From JAFMDF01 sp965222705 (GTDB lineage: Bacteria; Bacteroidota; Bacteroidia; Chitinophagales; Saprospiraceae), in assembly GCA_965222705.1 (NCBI GenBank), contig CBDCUO010000005.1, positions 143,397 through 207,396 of the forward strand: a stretch of 64,000 nt of DNA. The letters run 5' to 3'. A program made the position numbers and the translations under genes. The notes under the pieces were generated by a model. That model made no database searches, was not told where the DNA came from, and worked only from the letters and a program-made list of their open reading frames with translations. Shown one piece after another: positions 55,848 to 64,000 of this stretch (the stretch's first letter is position 1; each line of letters starts with the position of its first letter).

Positions 55848-57239
55848 ATGTTTTCAACTAAGACCTATATCACAAGGCGACAATCCTTACAACAAAAAGT
55901 CAAATCTGGCCTACTACTATTGCTTGGAAATGAAGAAAGTAGTATGAACTATGCAGATAATCATTATCATTTCAGACAAGATAGTTCTTTTCTCTACTTT
56001 TTTGGGCTGGACTCGCCAGGTTTGGCAGCAATTATAGATATTGATAATGGCAAAACGATCCTTTTTGGCGATGAATTGACTATGGACGATATTATCTGGA
56101 CGGGACCGCAGCCTTCTTTGAAGAGTTTGGCTAGTAGCGTAGGGGTACAAAGAGTATTGCCAAAAAATAAAATAGCTGCCTATCTAAAAAAGGCGAGAAA
56201 GCGCAAACGTCCAATCCATTTTTTGCCGCCCTATCGTCCGGAGAATAAAATAAAACTGAATGGATGGCTGGGAATTCCTATAAAAGGATTACCAAATTTG
56301 GCTTCTATCCCTTTTGCAAAAGCTGTCATCGATCTGGCTGCTGTTAAGAGTGCTGAAGAAATTGTGGAAATGGAAAAAGCGGTCAATATTTCTGGACAAA
56401 TGCACCTGGCAGCTATGAAATATGCCCAACCTGGGATGACAGAAGCGGCAATAACGGGTATCGTACATGGCATTGCGGTTAGTAGCGGCGGAAACCTACC
56501 TTACCCAATCATTTTGACCGTCAATGGACAAACCCTTCACAATCATTATCATGGGAATATTTTGAAAAAAGGGCAATTGGTTTTGGGCGATTTTGGAGCA
56601 GAAACAGCCATGCATTATGCGGGAGATATTACCCGAACCTTTCCCGTTGCTAAAAAATTCACTACTCAACAAAAAGAAATTTATCAGATCGTTCTGGATG
56701 CCAATTTAGCGAGCATAAAAGCTTCTAAATCCGGTGTTTTGTATAAATCAGTGCATTTACAAGCTGCAAAAATAATCGCAACCGGTCTGAAAGCTTTGGG
56801 CATTATGAAAGGAAATGTGGAGGAAGCGGTTGCCAATGGGGCGCATGCACTCTTTTTTCCTCACGGGCTGGGACATATGATCGGGCTGGACGTTCACGAT
56901 ATGGAAGATTTGGGCGAAGATTTAGTCGGCTACTCGGAAACGGTCAAGCGGAGTAATCAATTTGGATTGCGTTCGCTTAGATTGGGAAGAGCTCTGGAGC
57001 CTGGTTTTGTAATCACTATTGAGCCGGGATTATATTTTATTCCCGAATTAATAGATCGCTGGCAAAGCGAGCAAAAATTTTCTCAGTTTATCAATTATCC
57101 TAAATTAAAAGCTTATCGCCATTTTGGCGGCGTTAGAATTGAAGATAATGTATTGATTACCCAAAATGGACAACGCGTATTGGGCAATCCCATTCCTAAA
57201 ACGATTAAAGAAGTGGAGAAAATCAGAAGAAAGACCTAA
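55848..57239 (+). CDS. Xaa-Pro aminopeptidase (aminopeptidase P, M24 family)
   Basis: A 463-residue cytosolic dimetal peptidase removing N-terminal residues before Pro. The creatinase-like N-terminal domain (about 1-170) is followed by the pita-bread domain with metal ligands: Asp in GDFGAET and DITRTF, His in HGLGHMIGLDVHD, Glu in TIEPGLYF and Glu in GGVRIEDNVLIT. It begins with ATG after a promoter-like AT-rich leader, and is single between cyclase (divergent) and ALDH (same strand, 114 bp). Mn2+ is the usual cofactor. Confidence 0.94.
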   Translation: MFSTKTYITRRQSLQQKVKSGLLLLLGNEESSMNYADNHYHFRQDSSFLYFFGLDSPGLAAIIDIDNGKTILFGDELTMDDIIWTGPQPSLKSLASSVGVQRVLPKNKIAAYLKKARKRKRPIHFLPPYRPENKIKLNGWLGIPIKGLPNLASIPFAKAVIDLAAVKSAEEIVEMEKAVNISGQMHLAAMKYAQPGMTEAAITGIVHGIAVSSGGNLPYPIILTVNGQTLHNHYHGNILKKGQLVLGDFGAETAMHYAGDITRTFPVAKKFTTQQKEIYQIVLDANLASIKASKSGVLYKSVHLQAAKIIATGLKALGIMKGNVEEAVANGAHALFFPHGLGHMIGLDVHDMEDLGEDLVGYSETVKRSNQFGLRSLRLGRALEPGFVITIEPGLYFIPELIDRWQSEQKFSQFINYPKLKAYRHFGGVRIEDNVLITQNGQRVLGNPIPKTIKEVEKIRRKT

Positions 57240-57353
57240 TTATTAACCATTTTGTGAGTATCGCACAATGGTTTTTAGTTTACTAAATTAGTGTTATTCA
57301 ACAGATTAAATATCGTTTTTTAATATGTTTGCCATCCTTTAAGAAGTGTTCCT

Positions 57354-58751
57354 ATGAAAAATACTTTTCAAGTCATTAGTCCTATTGACAATTCAGTCTA
57401 TTTGGAGCGGAATCGGGCGAGCCAAATGGCTATTGAAAAAGCATTGGTACTTGCTATAAAAGCTCAAAAAGACTGGAAGCAAACTTCTATAAAAGATCGG
57501 ACCATTATTTGTAAAAAAGCAATCGACTATTTTTTGAATAATGCGGATGAAATAGGGGAGGAGTTGACCTGGCAAATGGGCCGACCTATTCGTTATGCTC
57601 CTTTTGAAATTACCAAAGGTTTTCAGGAGCGGGCAAATTATATGATTGATATTGCAGAAGCGGCGTTATCCAATATTTTTACTGAAAAACTTACTGGTTT
57701 TCAGCGATTTATAAAAAGAGAGCCGTTGGGAACAGTGTTAGTTTTAGCTCCGTGGAATTATCCTTATCTAACTTCTGTTAATGCGATTATTCCAGCAATT
57801 ATGGCGGGAAATTCAGTTATTTTAAAACATGCCCAGCAAACGCCCCTTTGTGCAGAGCGGTATGCAAAGGCATTCGAATATGCTGATTTGCCCAAAGGCC
57901 TTTTTCAGTACCTACACCTTGACCATGCACAGGTGGCAAGACTTATTAAAGACCAGCGTATTGATTTTGTCGCTTTTACGGGCTCAGTGGCAGGAGGAAA
58001 AGCAGTGCAAAGAGCAGTAAGCAAGCGATTTATCAATATTGGATTGGAATTGGGAGGCAAAGACCCTGCTTATGTACGCACGGATGCCCATTTGGAAAAC
58101 GCTATTGAAAATTTGGTGGACGGGGCTTTTTTTAATTCGGGACAATCCTGTTGCGGTATTGAACGGATTTATGTACAGAAGCAAATATTTGAACCTTTTG
58201 TGGAAGGTTTTGTAGCATTGACCAGAGAATACAAATTGGGAAACCCTTTGGAACAAACTACGACTTTGGGTCCAATGGTGCGTACCTCTGCTGCAAAATT
58301 TGCCCAAAAACAGATTAGAAAAGCAGTCAAACAAGGAGCAAGAGCATTAATTGACCCTGTCTTGTTTCCAGCACATAATAAAAAAACACCCTACATGGCT
58401 CCTCAAGTGCTAATTGATGTAAATCATTCTATGAAAATAATGAGGGAAGAAACCTTTGCACCCGTGGTGGGCATTATGCCAGTAAAGGACGACACCGTCG
58501 CGATAAAGCTGATGAATGATAGTCAATATGGTCTGACGGCATCTATCTGGACGCAAGACATTGATAGAGCAGTTAAAATTGGCGACCAGATAGAAACGGG
58601 TACTTTTTTTATGAATCGTTGTGATTACCTCGATCCAGCGTTAGCTTGGACGGGGGTGAAGGATAGTGGTAGAGGCTGCACCTTGTCAGCCCTTGGCTAT
58701 GAGGCATTGACCCGCCCTAAATCTTTTCATTTGAAGTTAATCAACGAATGA
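57354..58751 (+). CDS. Aldehyde dehydrogenase family protein
   Basis: A 465-residue NAD(P)+-dependent dehydrogenase. Motifs: LAPWNYPYLTSVN, VILKHAQQTPL, FTGSVAGGKAVQ, LELGGKDPAYVR (general-base Glu), FFNSGQSCCGIERIYV (catalytic Cys) and the C-terminal WTGVKDSGRGC. It is closest to the medium-chain or betaine-aldehyde type branch, but the substrate is unclear. The next gene starts 4 bp after the stop; an amidotransferase paired with an aldehyde dehydrogenase recalls puuC/puuD in polyamine catabolism. That assignment is only suggested by layout. Confidence 0.93.
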   Translation: MKNTFQVISPIDNSVYLERNRASQMAIEKALVLAIKAQKDWKQTSIKDRTIICKKAIDYFLNNADEIGEELTWQMGRPIRYAPFEITKGFQERANYMIDIAEAALSNIFTEKLTGFQRFIKREPLGTVLVLAPWNYPYLTSVNAIIPAIMAGNSVILKHAQQTPLCAERYAKAFEYADLPKGLFQYLHLDHAQVARLIKDQRIDFVAFTGSVAGGKAVQRAVSKRFINIGLELGGKDPAYVRTDAHLENAIENLVDGAFFNSGQSCCGIERIYVQKQIFEPFVEGFVALTREYKLGNPLEQTTTLGPMVRTSAAKFAQKQIRKAVKQGARALIDPVLFPAHNKKTPYMAPQVLIDVNHSMKIMREETFAPVVGIMPVKDDTVAIKLMNDSQYGLTASIWTQDIDRAVKIGDQIETGTFFMNRCDYLDPALAWTGVKDSGRGCTLSALGYEALTRPKSFHLKLINE

Positions 58752-58755
58752 TTCT

Positions 58756-59450
58756 ATGAAAGTAGGCTTGCTGATTTGCGACCATATAAAGAAAGAATAT
58801 CAAGCAACATTTGGGGATTATCCAACTATGTTTGCCCATTTATTCCCTAGCTTTGATTTTGTTTATTATGATGTCTGCGAAGGGCAATTTCCTAAAGATA
58901 TGCAGGAATGTGAAGTGTATCTGGCAACGGGTTCTAAGTATTCTGTTTATGACGAGATTGACTGGATTATCCAACTAAAAGCTTTTGTTAAGGAAATTTA
59001 TATACAGCAAAAATATTTTATTGGCTTTTGTTTTGGACATCAATTGATTGGGGCGGCGCTTGGCGGGAAAGTAGAAAAATCGCCCACCGGCTGGTCAGTA
59101 GGGGTACATACTTATCAACTACTCCAGCAAAAAGCGTGGATGGTTCCTTTTCAACAGTCATTTAACCTACTTATGATTGCCAGGATCAAGTGCTTGAGTT
59201 GCCCGAAAATGGCACTTTATTAGCTAGCACTGCCACCTGCCCAAATGCGATGATTCAGGTAGGGGAAAAGATATTGGGCATACAGGGGCACCCCGAATTT
59301 ACCAAAGCCTATGATCGCTTATTAATGGAGAATCGCGTAGAAAAAATGGGCAAATCCAACGTTGAGGCAGGCATAAAAAGCTTGGACTTGCCCATTCATC
59401 CCCAATTGATTGTCAAATGGGTCCATAATTTTTTGAAAAATAGACTTTAA
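58756..59450 (+). pseudogene. Class I glutamine amidotransferase-like protein, one frameshift
   Basis: Repaired length is 231 residues. The nucleophile Cys sits in GFCFGHQLIGAALGG (elbow G-x-C-x-G) and the GHPEF block supplies His and Glu. The frame breaks near 59173-59176, where one missing base (probably G: atga[g]ttgcc) joins FNLLMS to CQDQVLELPENG; both sides (58756-59223 and 59190-59450) are family-like. GMP-synthase-like stand-alone amidotransferases of this kind hydrolyse gamma-glutamyl compounds. It is coupled to the aldehyde dehydrogenase upstream (4-bp gap). Confidence 0.85.
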
Positions 59451-59468
59451 GTCATTTTTCCTATTCCT

Positions 59469-60515
59469 TTAATTATTCTCTGGTCTTAGATTTCTTACTG
59501 CTCGCCCAGCTTGCCACATTTCTGATTCTCGCAATTCTTTGAGTTCCTCTTCCAGTTTTTCTCTGTAGTCTGGTTTGCCATTGGAGTCAATAGATAGTTG
59601 GGCTTCGCGACCGGCAGCTACGGAATCGTATAGTTCTTCAAAAACGGGTTTTACCGCATCACGGAATCTCTTCCACCAATCCAATGCTCCTCTTTGGGCG
59701 GTGGTAGAGCAATTAGCATACATCCAGTCCATGCCATTTTCGGCAACTAAAGGGTATAAAGATTGAGTAGCCTCCTCGACCGTTTCATTGAAAGCCTCCG
59801 AGGGAGAATGTCCTCTTGCCCTCAATAGATCGTATTGGGCAGCAAATAAACCCTGGATCGCGCCCATTAAAGTACCCCTTTCACCCGTTAGATCGCTATA
59901 AACTTCTCGCTTAAAAGTGGTCTCAAATAAATAACCGGAACCCACGCCAATGCCCAAAGCAACCACTCGATCAAAGGCCTTGCCCGTCGCATCCTGAAAG
60001 ATTGCGTAACTGGAATTCAAACCTCGCCCTTCTACAAACAGCCTCCTCAAACTCGTACCGGAACCCTTTGGAGCAACCAAAATTACGTCCACCTCTTTGG
60101 GTGGAATAATCCCCGTCCTTTCTTTATAGGTAATGCCAAAGCCGTGTGAAAAGTAAAGCGCCTTTCCTTTGGTTAAGTATTTTTTGACAGTAGGCCACCT
60201 CTCGATTTGTGCTGCGTCAGACAAAAGATACTGGATAATGCTTGCCCTCTCGCAAGCTTCTTCAATTTCAAATAAAGTTTGGCCTGGAACCCAGCCGTCA
60301 TTCACCGCTTTGTCCCAAGATTTGGAAGGTCTTCTTTGTCCAACAATTACATTAAAGCCATTATCTCTTAGGTTCATTGATTGACCAGGGCCTTGTACGC
60401 CATAGCCAATGATGGCGATGGTTTCATCTTTAAGTACCTCTCTTGCTTTTTCAACCGGAAATTCTTCTCTGGTTACGACATTTTCGATAGTTCCGCCAAA
60501 ATTTAATCTAGCCAT
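59469..60515 (-). CDS. ilvC: Ketol-acid reductoisomerase
   Basis: A 348-residue enzyme of valine/isoleucine synthesis, converting acetolactate (and acetohydroxybutyrate) to the dihydroxy acids with NADPH and Mg2+. The cofactor motif is GYGVQGPGQSMNLRDNG; the helical C-terminal domain contains SDLTGERGTLMGAIQGLFAA with the metal Glu/Asp. The sequence fits the class II-type IlvC common in Bacteroidota. No other ilv gene is in the window, so this is an isolated copy, convergent with the amidotransferase. Confidence 0.95.
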   Translation of the reverse strand: MARLNFGGTIENVVTREEFPVEKAREVLKDETIAIIGYGVQGPGQSMNLRDNGFNVIVGQRRPSKSWDKAVNDGWVPGQTLFEIEEACERASIIQYLLSDAAQIERWPTVKKYLTKGKALYFSHGFGITYKERTGIIPPKEVDVILVAPKGSGTSLRRLFVEGRGLNSSYAIFQDATGKAFDRVVALGIGVGSGYLFETTFKREVYSDLTGERGTLMGAIQGLFAAQYDLLRARGHSPSEAFNETVEEATQSLYPLVAENGMDWMYANCSTTAQRGALDWWKRFRDAVKPVFEELYDSVAAGREAQLSIDSNGKPDYREKLEEELKELRESEMWQAGRAVRNLRPENN

Positions 60516-60960
60516 GATTAGTTGATTTTCGATTTAGTAATGCGGTTTTATTTAGCATTTTTTCAAAATTGTTGCAAAGAAAAGTAGATTTTTTGGGAAT
60601 TAAGAGGGCTTTTAAAAAATAATTTTATTAAACAAAATTATCTTATAAGTTTCTGAGTACTTTGCCAGTTAACTTAGTTTACAAAGTACTAAGCAGGTGC
60701 GCTCCAAATTTTATTCGGAACTATCCTGGTTAGGGTATTTTTTTCTAATATAATTCGCTTTATATTTGTGCTGGCTTTGAGCATTTGGATCTATCATGTG
60801 AAAGTTGGTTTATGAACCAAAATAGAAGGCAATTTTTTTGTCTCACTTTCACATGATAGGTCTTTTTGCTTATGTAACCATGGAAAAATGAGTTGGTCAT
60901 TTTTTCATCAGCATTTAAAATGTTTCGATTCGATATAGCACACCAAAAAAACGTTGACAA
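60516..60960. other. 445-bp divergent region with structured leader
   Basis: It holds promoters of the divergent ilvC and aminotransferase genes. A TATATTTG (60763-60770) fits TAnnTTTG, followed by the inverted repeat at 60791-60859. No gene. Confidence 0.5.
60791..60859 (+). promoter_or_regulatory. Nested inverted repeat in the aminotransferase leader
   Basis: CTATCATGTGAAAGT (60791-60805) is exactly complementary to ACTTTCACATGATAG (60845-60859). Inside the loop, TTGGTT-tatg-AACCAA makes a second hairpin. The transcript could fold as a long stem with an inner hairpin, ~100 nt before the ATG. It might be a cis-regulatory RNA, or a factor-binding dyad. No known riboswitch matched by eye. Confidence 0.5.
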
Positions 60961-62220
60961 ATGCCAATCATTTCAAGAAGGGGAGAGGACGCTTATACTT
61001 CTCCTATCCGACATTTGGGACCCTACGCAGATGAAGCCAAGGCTAAGGGGAGGCACGTCTTTCACTTAAATATTGGAAATCCGGATATTCACACGCCAGA
61101 ACTGGCTTTGGAAAAAGTGAGAACAGCGACAGACAAAATTATTCCATACAGCCCGTCTAAGGGTTTTACTTCTTATCGCAAGAAGCTGGTTGGATATTAC
61201 AAAAAATTTGGAGCAGCCCTTTCTTACGAAAATATTATCATTACCAATGGTGCTTCGGAGGGCATTTTATTTTCTATGTTCTCTTGCCTGGATGCAGGAG
61301 ATGAAGTCATTATACCAGAACCCTTTTACGCTATTTATAATGCTTTTTCTTATGTTTCAGGTGTAAAATTAATAGCCATTACCTCTACCATTGATACGGG
61401 GTTTGCCCTGCCTAGCCCAAGTGAATTTGAACAGTATATTACACCGAGAACCAAAGCTATTTTTATTTGTAATCCCAATAATCCAACGGGTTGCGTTTAC
61501 TCGAAAAATGAACTCGAAGAATTGGGAAGAATCGTTAAAAAATACGACCTGTTTTTCTTTGTGGATGAAGTATATCGGGAATTTTCTTATGATGAAGCAT
61601 TTTATTCCGTTTTGAATATGGAAGAACTAGCGGATAATGTAGTAGTAATTGATTCTGTATCCAAGCGATTTTCTGCCTGCGGTGCAAGGGTCGGTGCTTT
61701 GGTATCCAGAAATTTACAGGTGCTGGAAAGTGTCAATAAATACGCTGAATTTAGATTAAGCCCCCCTCATTTTGGACAGATACTGGCAGAGGCAACGCTG
61801 GATGTAGAAGAATCATACCTTAAAGGGGTCACTTTAGAGTATATCAAACGACGGGATATGGTGCATCAGCGTTTATCTCAAATGGAGGGAGTGATTTGTA
61901 AAAAACCTAAGGGTGCTTTTTATTTTTTGACACAATTGCCTATTGATGACGATGTGAAATTTTGCAAATGGTTGCTGCAAGAATTTGATCATCAAGGAAA
62001 TACACTTATGCTAGCACCGGGTAGTGGTTTTTATGCTACTCCAGGAAAAGGCAAGCAGGAAGTAAGGATTGCCTATGTGCTGAACACCAAAGATTTGGGA
62101 ATGGCAATGGATTGTCTAGAAGCGGCTTTGAAGATTTATCCGGGAAGAAAAATAAAGAATACTGCTAAGATAAATGGGGCGACTATTGCTTATCTGACAG
62201 AGAACGAAGCTGAAAAATAG
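60961..62220 (+). CDS. PLP-dependent class I/II aminotransferase
   Basis: A 419-residue fold-type I aminotransferase. Landmarks: FHLNIGNPDIHTPE, YSPSKGFTSYRKK, NPNNPTGCVY (171-177), the Asp/Tyr pair at VDEVY (Asp202, Tyr205) and PLP Lys235 in DSVSKRFSACGARVG. These fit aspartate/aromatic aminotransferase-type enzymes; amino acid specificity is not readable. The start ATG lies ~100 bp after a structured leader, so transcription may be attenuated or riboregulated. It is followed by a 530-bp gap. Confidence 0.92.
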   Translation: MPIISRRGEDAYTSPIRHLGPYADEAKAKGRHVFHLNIGNPDIHTPELALEKVRTATDKIIPYSPSKGFTSYRKKLVGYYKKFGAALSYENIIITNGASEGILFSMFSCLDAGDEVIIPEPFYAIYNAFSYVSGVKLIAITSTIDTGFALPSPSEFEQYITPRTKAIFICNPNNPTGCVYSKNELEELGRIVKKYDLFFFVDEVYREFSYDEAFYSVLNMEELADNVVVIDSVSKRFSACGARVGALVSRNLQVLESVNKYAEFRLSPPHFGQILAEATLDVEESYLKGVTLEYIKRRDMVHQRLSQMEGVICKKPKGAFYFLTQLPIDDDVKFCKWLLQEFDHQGNTLMLAPGSGFYATPGKGKQEVRIAYVLNTKDLGMAMDCLEAALKIYPGRKIKNTAKINGATIAYLTENEAEK

Positions 62221-62753
62221 AATAAAAAGCCAGTGAAAATGCTTGAAAAATAAGCAAAATGCAAATGCAAAAATAATTTAAGCTCAAGTAAATACAGCAT
62301 CTTTTTTTGCTCTGCACTTAGACATAGGCTTAATCTTATTAAAACTTAATTTTATTTTTACAAAAAATATTTTTAACCTCCTGTTAAATTGTTTGTTTTT
62401 TTGCCGATTTTATATTAAAATTGTTGAAAAGTAAATAAAAACTACACATCTCAGAAGTATTAACCAAGCTATTTATTCTCTCCCCAACCACCTTAATTGA
62501 TTCTTATAAGAAGTTGGACTAGTAACTTCTCCTTCTTCGACAGGTTTCTTGATCAGCGTAAAGTGAAAAATCAAAAACGACCAAAAGAAATGTCGTTTTT
62601 TTGCTTCAAACTGGGTTGAAATTGCGAAATTTGTTAAAGAGGCTAACTTCTAATTCCCTGATTATCCATTAAGGAACCCTTTGTTTTAATCATAATTCTA
62701 TTTCCTAAGCAAAAGCTACTACAATTTAACTACACTCTGGCAAACATACTGTG
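62221..62753. other. 533-bp intergenic region with a terminator-like hairpin
   Basis: No gene seen. A hairpin at 62573-62600 lies ~155 bp before the Wzz-like gene. It could end a small RNA (62.45-62.6 kb) or a leader. Confidence 0.45.
62573..62603 (+). terminator. Rho-independent-like terminator in the leader of the polysaccharide gene
   Basis: AAAAACGAC (62573-62581) pairs with GTCGTTTTT (62592-62600) over a 10-nt loop, followed by more T. It is 350 nt from the previous stop, so it likely ends a separate short transcript or acts as an attenuator. Confidence 0.5.
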
Positions 62754-64000
62754 ATGGAACTTCAATATTATTTAAGTGTTTTATGGAGGCGAAAGTGGCT
62801 TATTTTATTTTCTGTTATCTCCGCTGCCGCTGTGGCCTTCTACCTAATTAGCCAGAAAGCCCCCGTTTACAAATCAGAAGCGATCCTTTCTACGGGGGTC
62901 ATTGACTATACGGGTATTAATTCTAGTAAGAATAATCCTTTTATTCAGAAATTGCAGGTGGACATGCGATTCAATAATTTGATAGAATTTGTCACTTCTC
63001 GTCGCTGCCTGAACTTGCTTTCCTTCCACTTGCTTAATCACGATTTGGATCCCGAGGCATTTGAAACCACTCCTTTTCGCCAGGAGATAGACCTGTCTAC
63101 ATTTAAATTGGAGGATTTAATAGGACTGAATCAACTTTTAGAAACTAAGCTCCAAAAACTAGAGCCTCAATTTGAAGATCCTAAAAAAGAATTATTTTTC
63201 AATAAAGTGGCAAAGGCTTTTGCCTATGATTATGAAACGTTAAAAGAAGATCATTTCAAAATTAGCCGAATGGGCGAAACGGATTATATCCGATTCTCTT
63301 TTGAATCTGAAGACCCCGAACTCTCTACTTTTGCCGCCAGCAAATTCAGCACAGAGTTTATCAATTATTTTGAGTCTCTTCGCAATGAAGATAATGAAGG
63401 CACTATTAAGTATTTAGCAGGCTCGGCTAAGGAGAAAAAGAATCGGTTGGACGCCAAGCAGGATGACCTCAAAGCCTATAAGGAAAAAGGACAACTCGTT
63501 GATTTGGAGTCACAAAGGGCCGCCACAGTAGAGCAAATAAAGGAATTAGAGCAACAAAAAAGCGATGCTCAAAAGACGATTAACGCCAATACGAAGACTA
63601 TTAAAGAACTGGATGGTTTGCTGCAACAGGTGAGTCAGCCTATTACTAAAGAAGAAGATGATAATTTAGATCGAATTAACACCAATAAGAAGATCGTTGA
63701 CCTTCAAAGTAGAGAGCGAGATTTAATGGATAAATTGTTCGATGGAATCTCTTCAAAAAAAGATAGGCGACAGATAGAATCTGAATTAAAAATAGTAAAA
63801 AAACAATTAAAAGAAGAGATAGATGCGCTTTCTGGCCAGTACAGGGAAAGGCTAGATATGCAGCCCGAAACGGAAGATAGAACGATTGCTAATGATTTAT
63901 ATCAAAAAAAGCTAAAAGCTTCCATTGAACTAACGAATGCAGAAGAAAGCAGGCAGCTTATCAATGACAAGTTGGCAGAATTAAGGGCTAGAGCGAAAAG
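62754..64000 (+). CDS. Wzz/GumC-type polysaccharide chain-length and export protein, N-terminal part
   Basis: Open to the right edge (415 codons seen). It starts at ATG 62754, with a GTG at 62751 next to it. The N-terminus has the typical first membrane helix (KWLILFSVISAAAVAFYLIS), followed by a long periplasmic segment with a coiled coil (TVEQIKELEQQKSDAQKTIN, KKIVDLQSRERDLMDKLF). This is the polysaccharide co-polymerase architecture (Wzz/GumC/ExoP type); a second helix and maybe a tyrosine kinase domain should lie outside the window. It points to an exopolysaccharide locus beginning at the right edge. Confidence 0.82.
   Translation, partial: MELQYYLSVLWRRKWLILFSVISAAAVAFYLISQKAPVYKSEAILSTGVIDYTGINSSKNNPFIQKLQVDMRFNNLIEFVTSRRCLNLLSFHLLNHDLDPEAFETTPFRQEIDLSTFKLEDLIGLNQLLETKLQKLEPQFEDPKKELFFNKVAKAFAYDYETLKEDHFKISRMGETDYIRFSFESEDPELSTFAASKFSTEFINYFESLRNEDNEGTIKYLAGSAKEKKNRLDAKQDDLKAYKEKGQLVDLESQRAATVEQIKELEQQKSDAQKTINANTKTIKELDGLLQQVSQPITKEEDDNLDRINTNKKIVDLQSRERDLMDKLFDGISSKKDRRQIESELKIVKKQLKEEIDALSGQYRERLDMQPETEDRTIANDLYQKKLKASIELTNAEESRQLINDKLAELRARAK

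Noticed and set aside
60760..60960. Minus-strand 66-codon ORF over the structured leader
   Set aside because: It spans the inverted repeat and promoter-like box and has no recognisable feature.

Overview
The window looks like chromosomal DNA of a Bacteroidota (Bacteroidetes) bacterium, most likely a Saprospiria-type lineage. The signs are low GC, few Shine-Dalgarno sequences, promoter-like TAnnTTTG boxes, many lipoproteins with a late lipobox Cys, a type IX secretion (T9SS) C-terminal domain on a haem peroxidase, and family members typical of the phylum (DUF4221 propeller, DUF4212 symporter subunit, Bacteroidetes-type IlvC and GlmM). There is no phage, CRISPR array, rRNA or tRNA. The only mobile-element trace is a decayed IS110-type transposase tail at about 3.9-4.05 kb.

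Layout. 0-6 kb: catabolic genes (aldehyde dehydrogenase, D-tartrate dehydratase-like enzyme, sulfatase lipoprotein, PhoD-like phosphoesterase lipoprotein). 6.5-17.2 kb: secreted haem peroxidase, SulP anion transporter, a secreted kinase-like hypothetical, and a ~1190-residue envelope protein followed by a small repeat protein. 17.3-28.4 kb: GlmM, two LEA-like repeat proteins, a CDF metal exporter, MscS channel, lactonase-type propeller, aldo-keto reductase, an amidohydrolase lipoprotein and a hypothetical lipoprotein. 28.5-38.1 kb: two RND efflux pumps on the plus strand around a minus-strand adaptor and a cassette of a tiny cysteine-rich peptide, a lipoprotein and a DUF4221 propeller. 38.4-45.8 kb: a large Cys/TPR-like secreted protein, acyl carrier protein, ScoAB CoA-transferase, fatty acid hydroxylase and MnmG. 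45.8-54.0 kb: a compact stress-regulation island (PAS histidine kinase, response regulator fused to a CRP/FNR module, orphan DUF4212 subunit, three CBS-pair proteins, four universal stress proteins). 54.0-64.0 kb: TlpA-like thioredoxin, class III nucleotide cyclase, aminopeptidase P, aldehyde dehydrogenase, glutamine amidotransferase, IlvC, aminotransferase, and the start of an exopolysaccharide chain-length/export protein that runs off the right edge.

The most interesting system is the stress island. Its two divergent intergenic regions each carry a pair of TGAT-N4-ATCA-like (FNR/CRP-type) boxes exactly 23 bp apart, followed at the same offset (39 bp from the start of the second box) by an AGAWATTG promoter-like element. 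This arrangement suggests that the CRP/FNR-type response regulator in the island controls the whole set, including its own operon. One member is a thioredoxin-like domain lacking CxxC fused to two USP domains.

A second window-wide signal is sixteen apparent single-base indels, mostly +1 and often in homopolymers, that split eleven otherwise well-conserved genes. In each gene I checked, repairing them restores family-like protein and a multiple-of-three length. Base-calling or assembly error is the simplest explanation, though real gene decay cannot be excluded from sequence alone. Broken genes are therefore entered as pseudogene spans with the repaired reading described.
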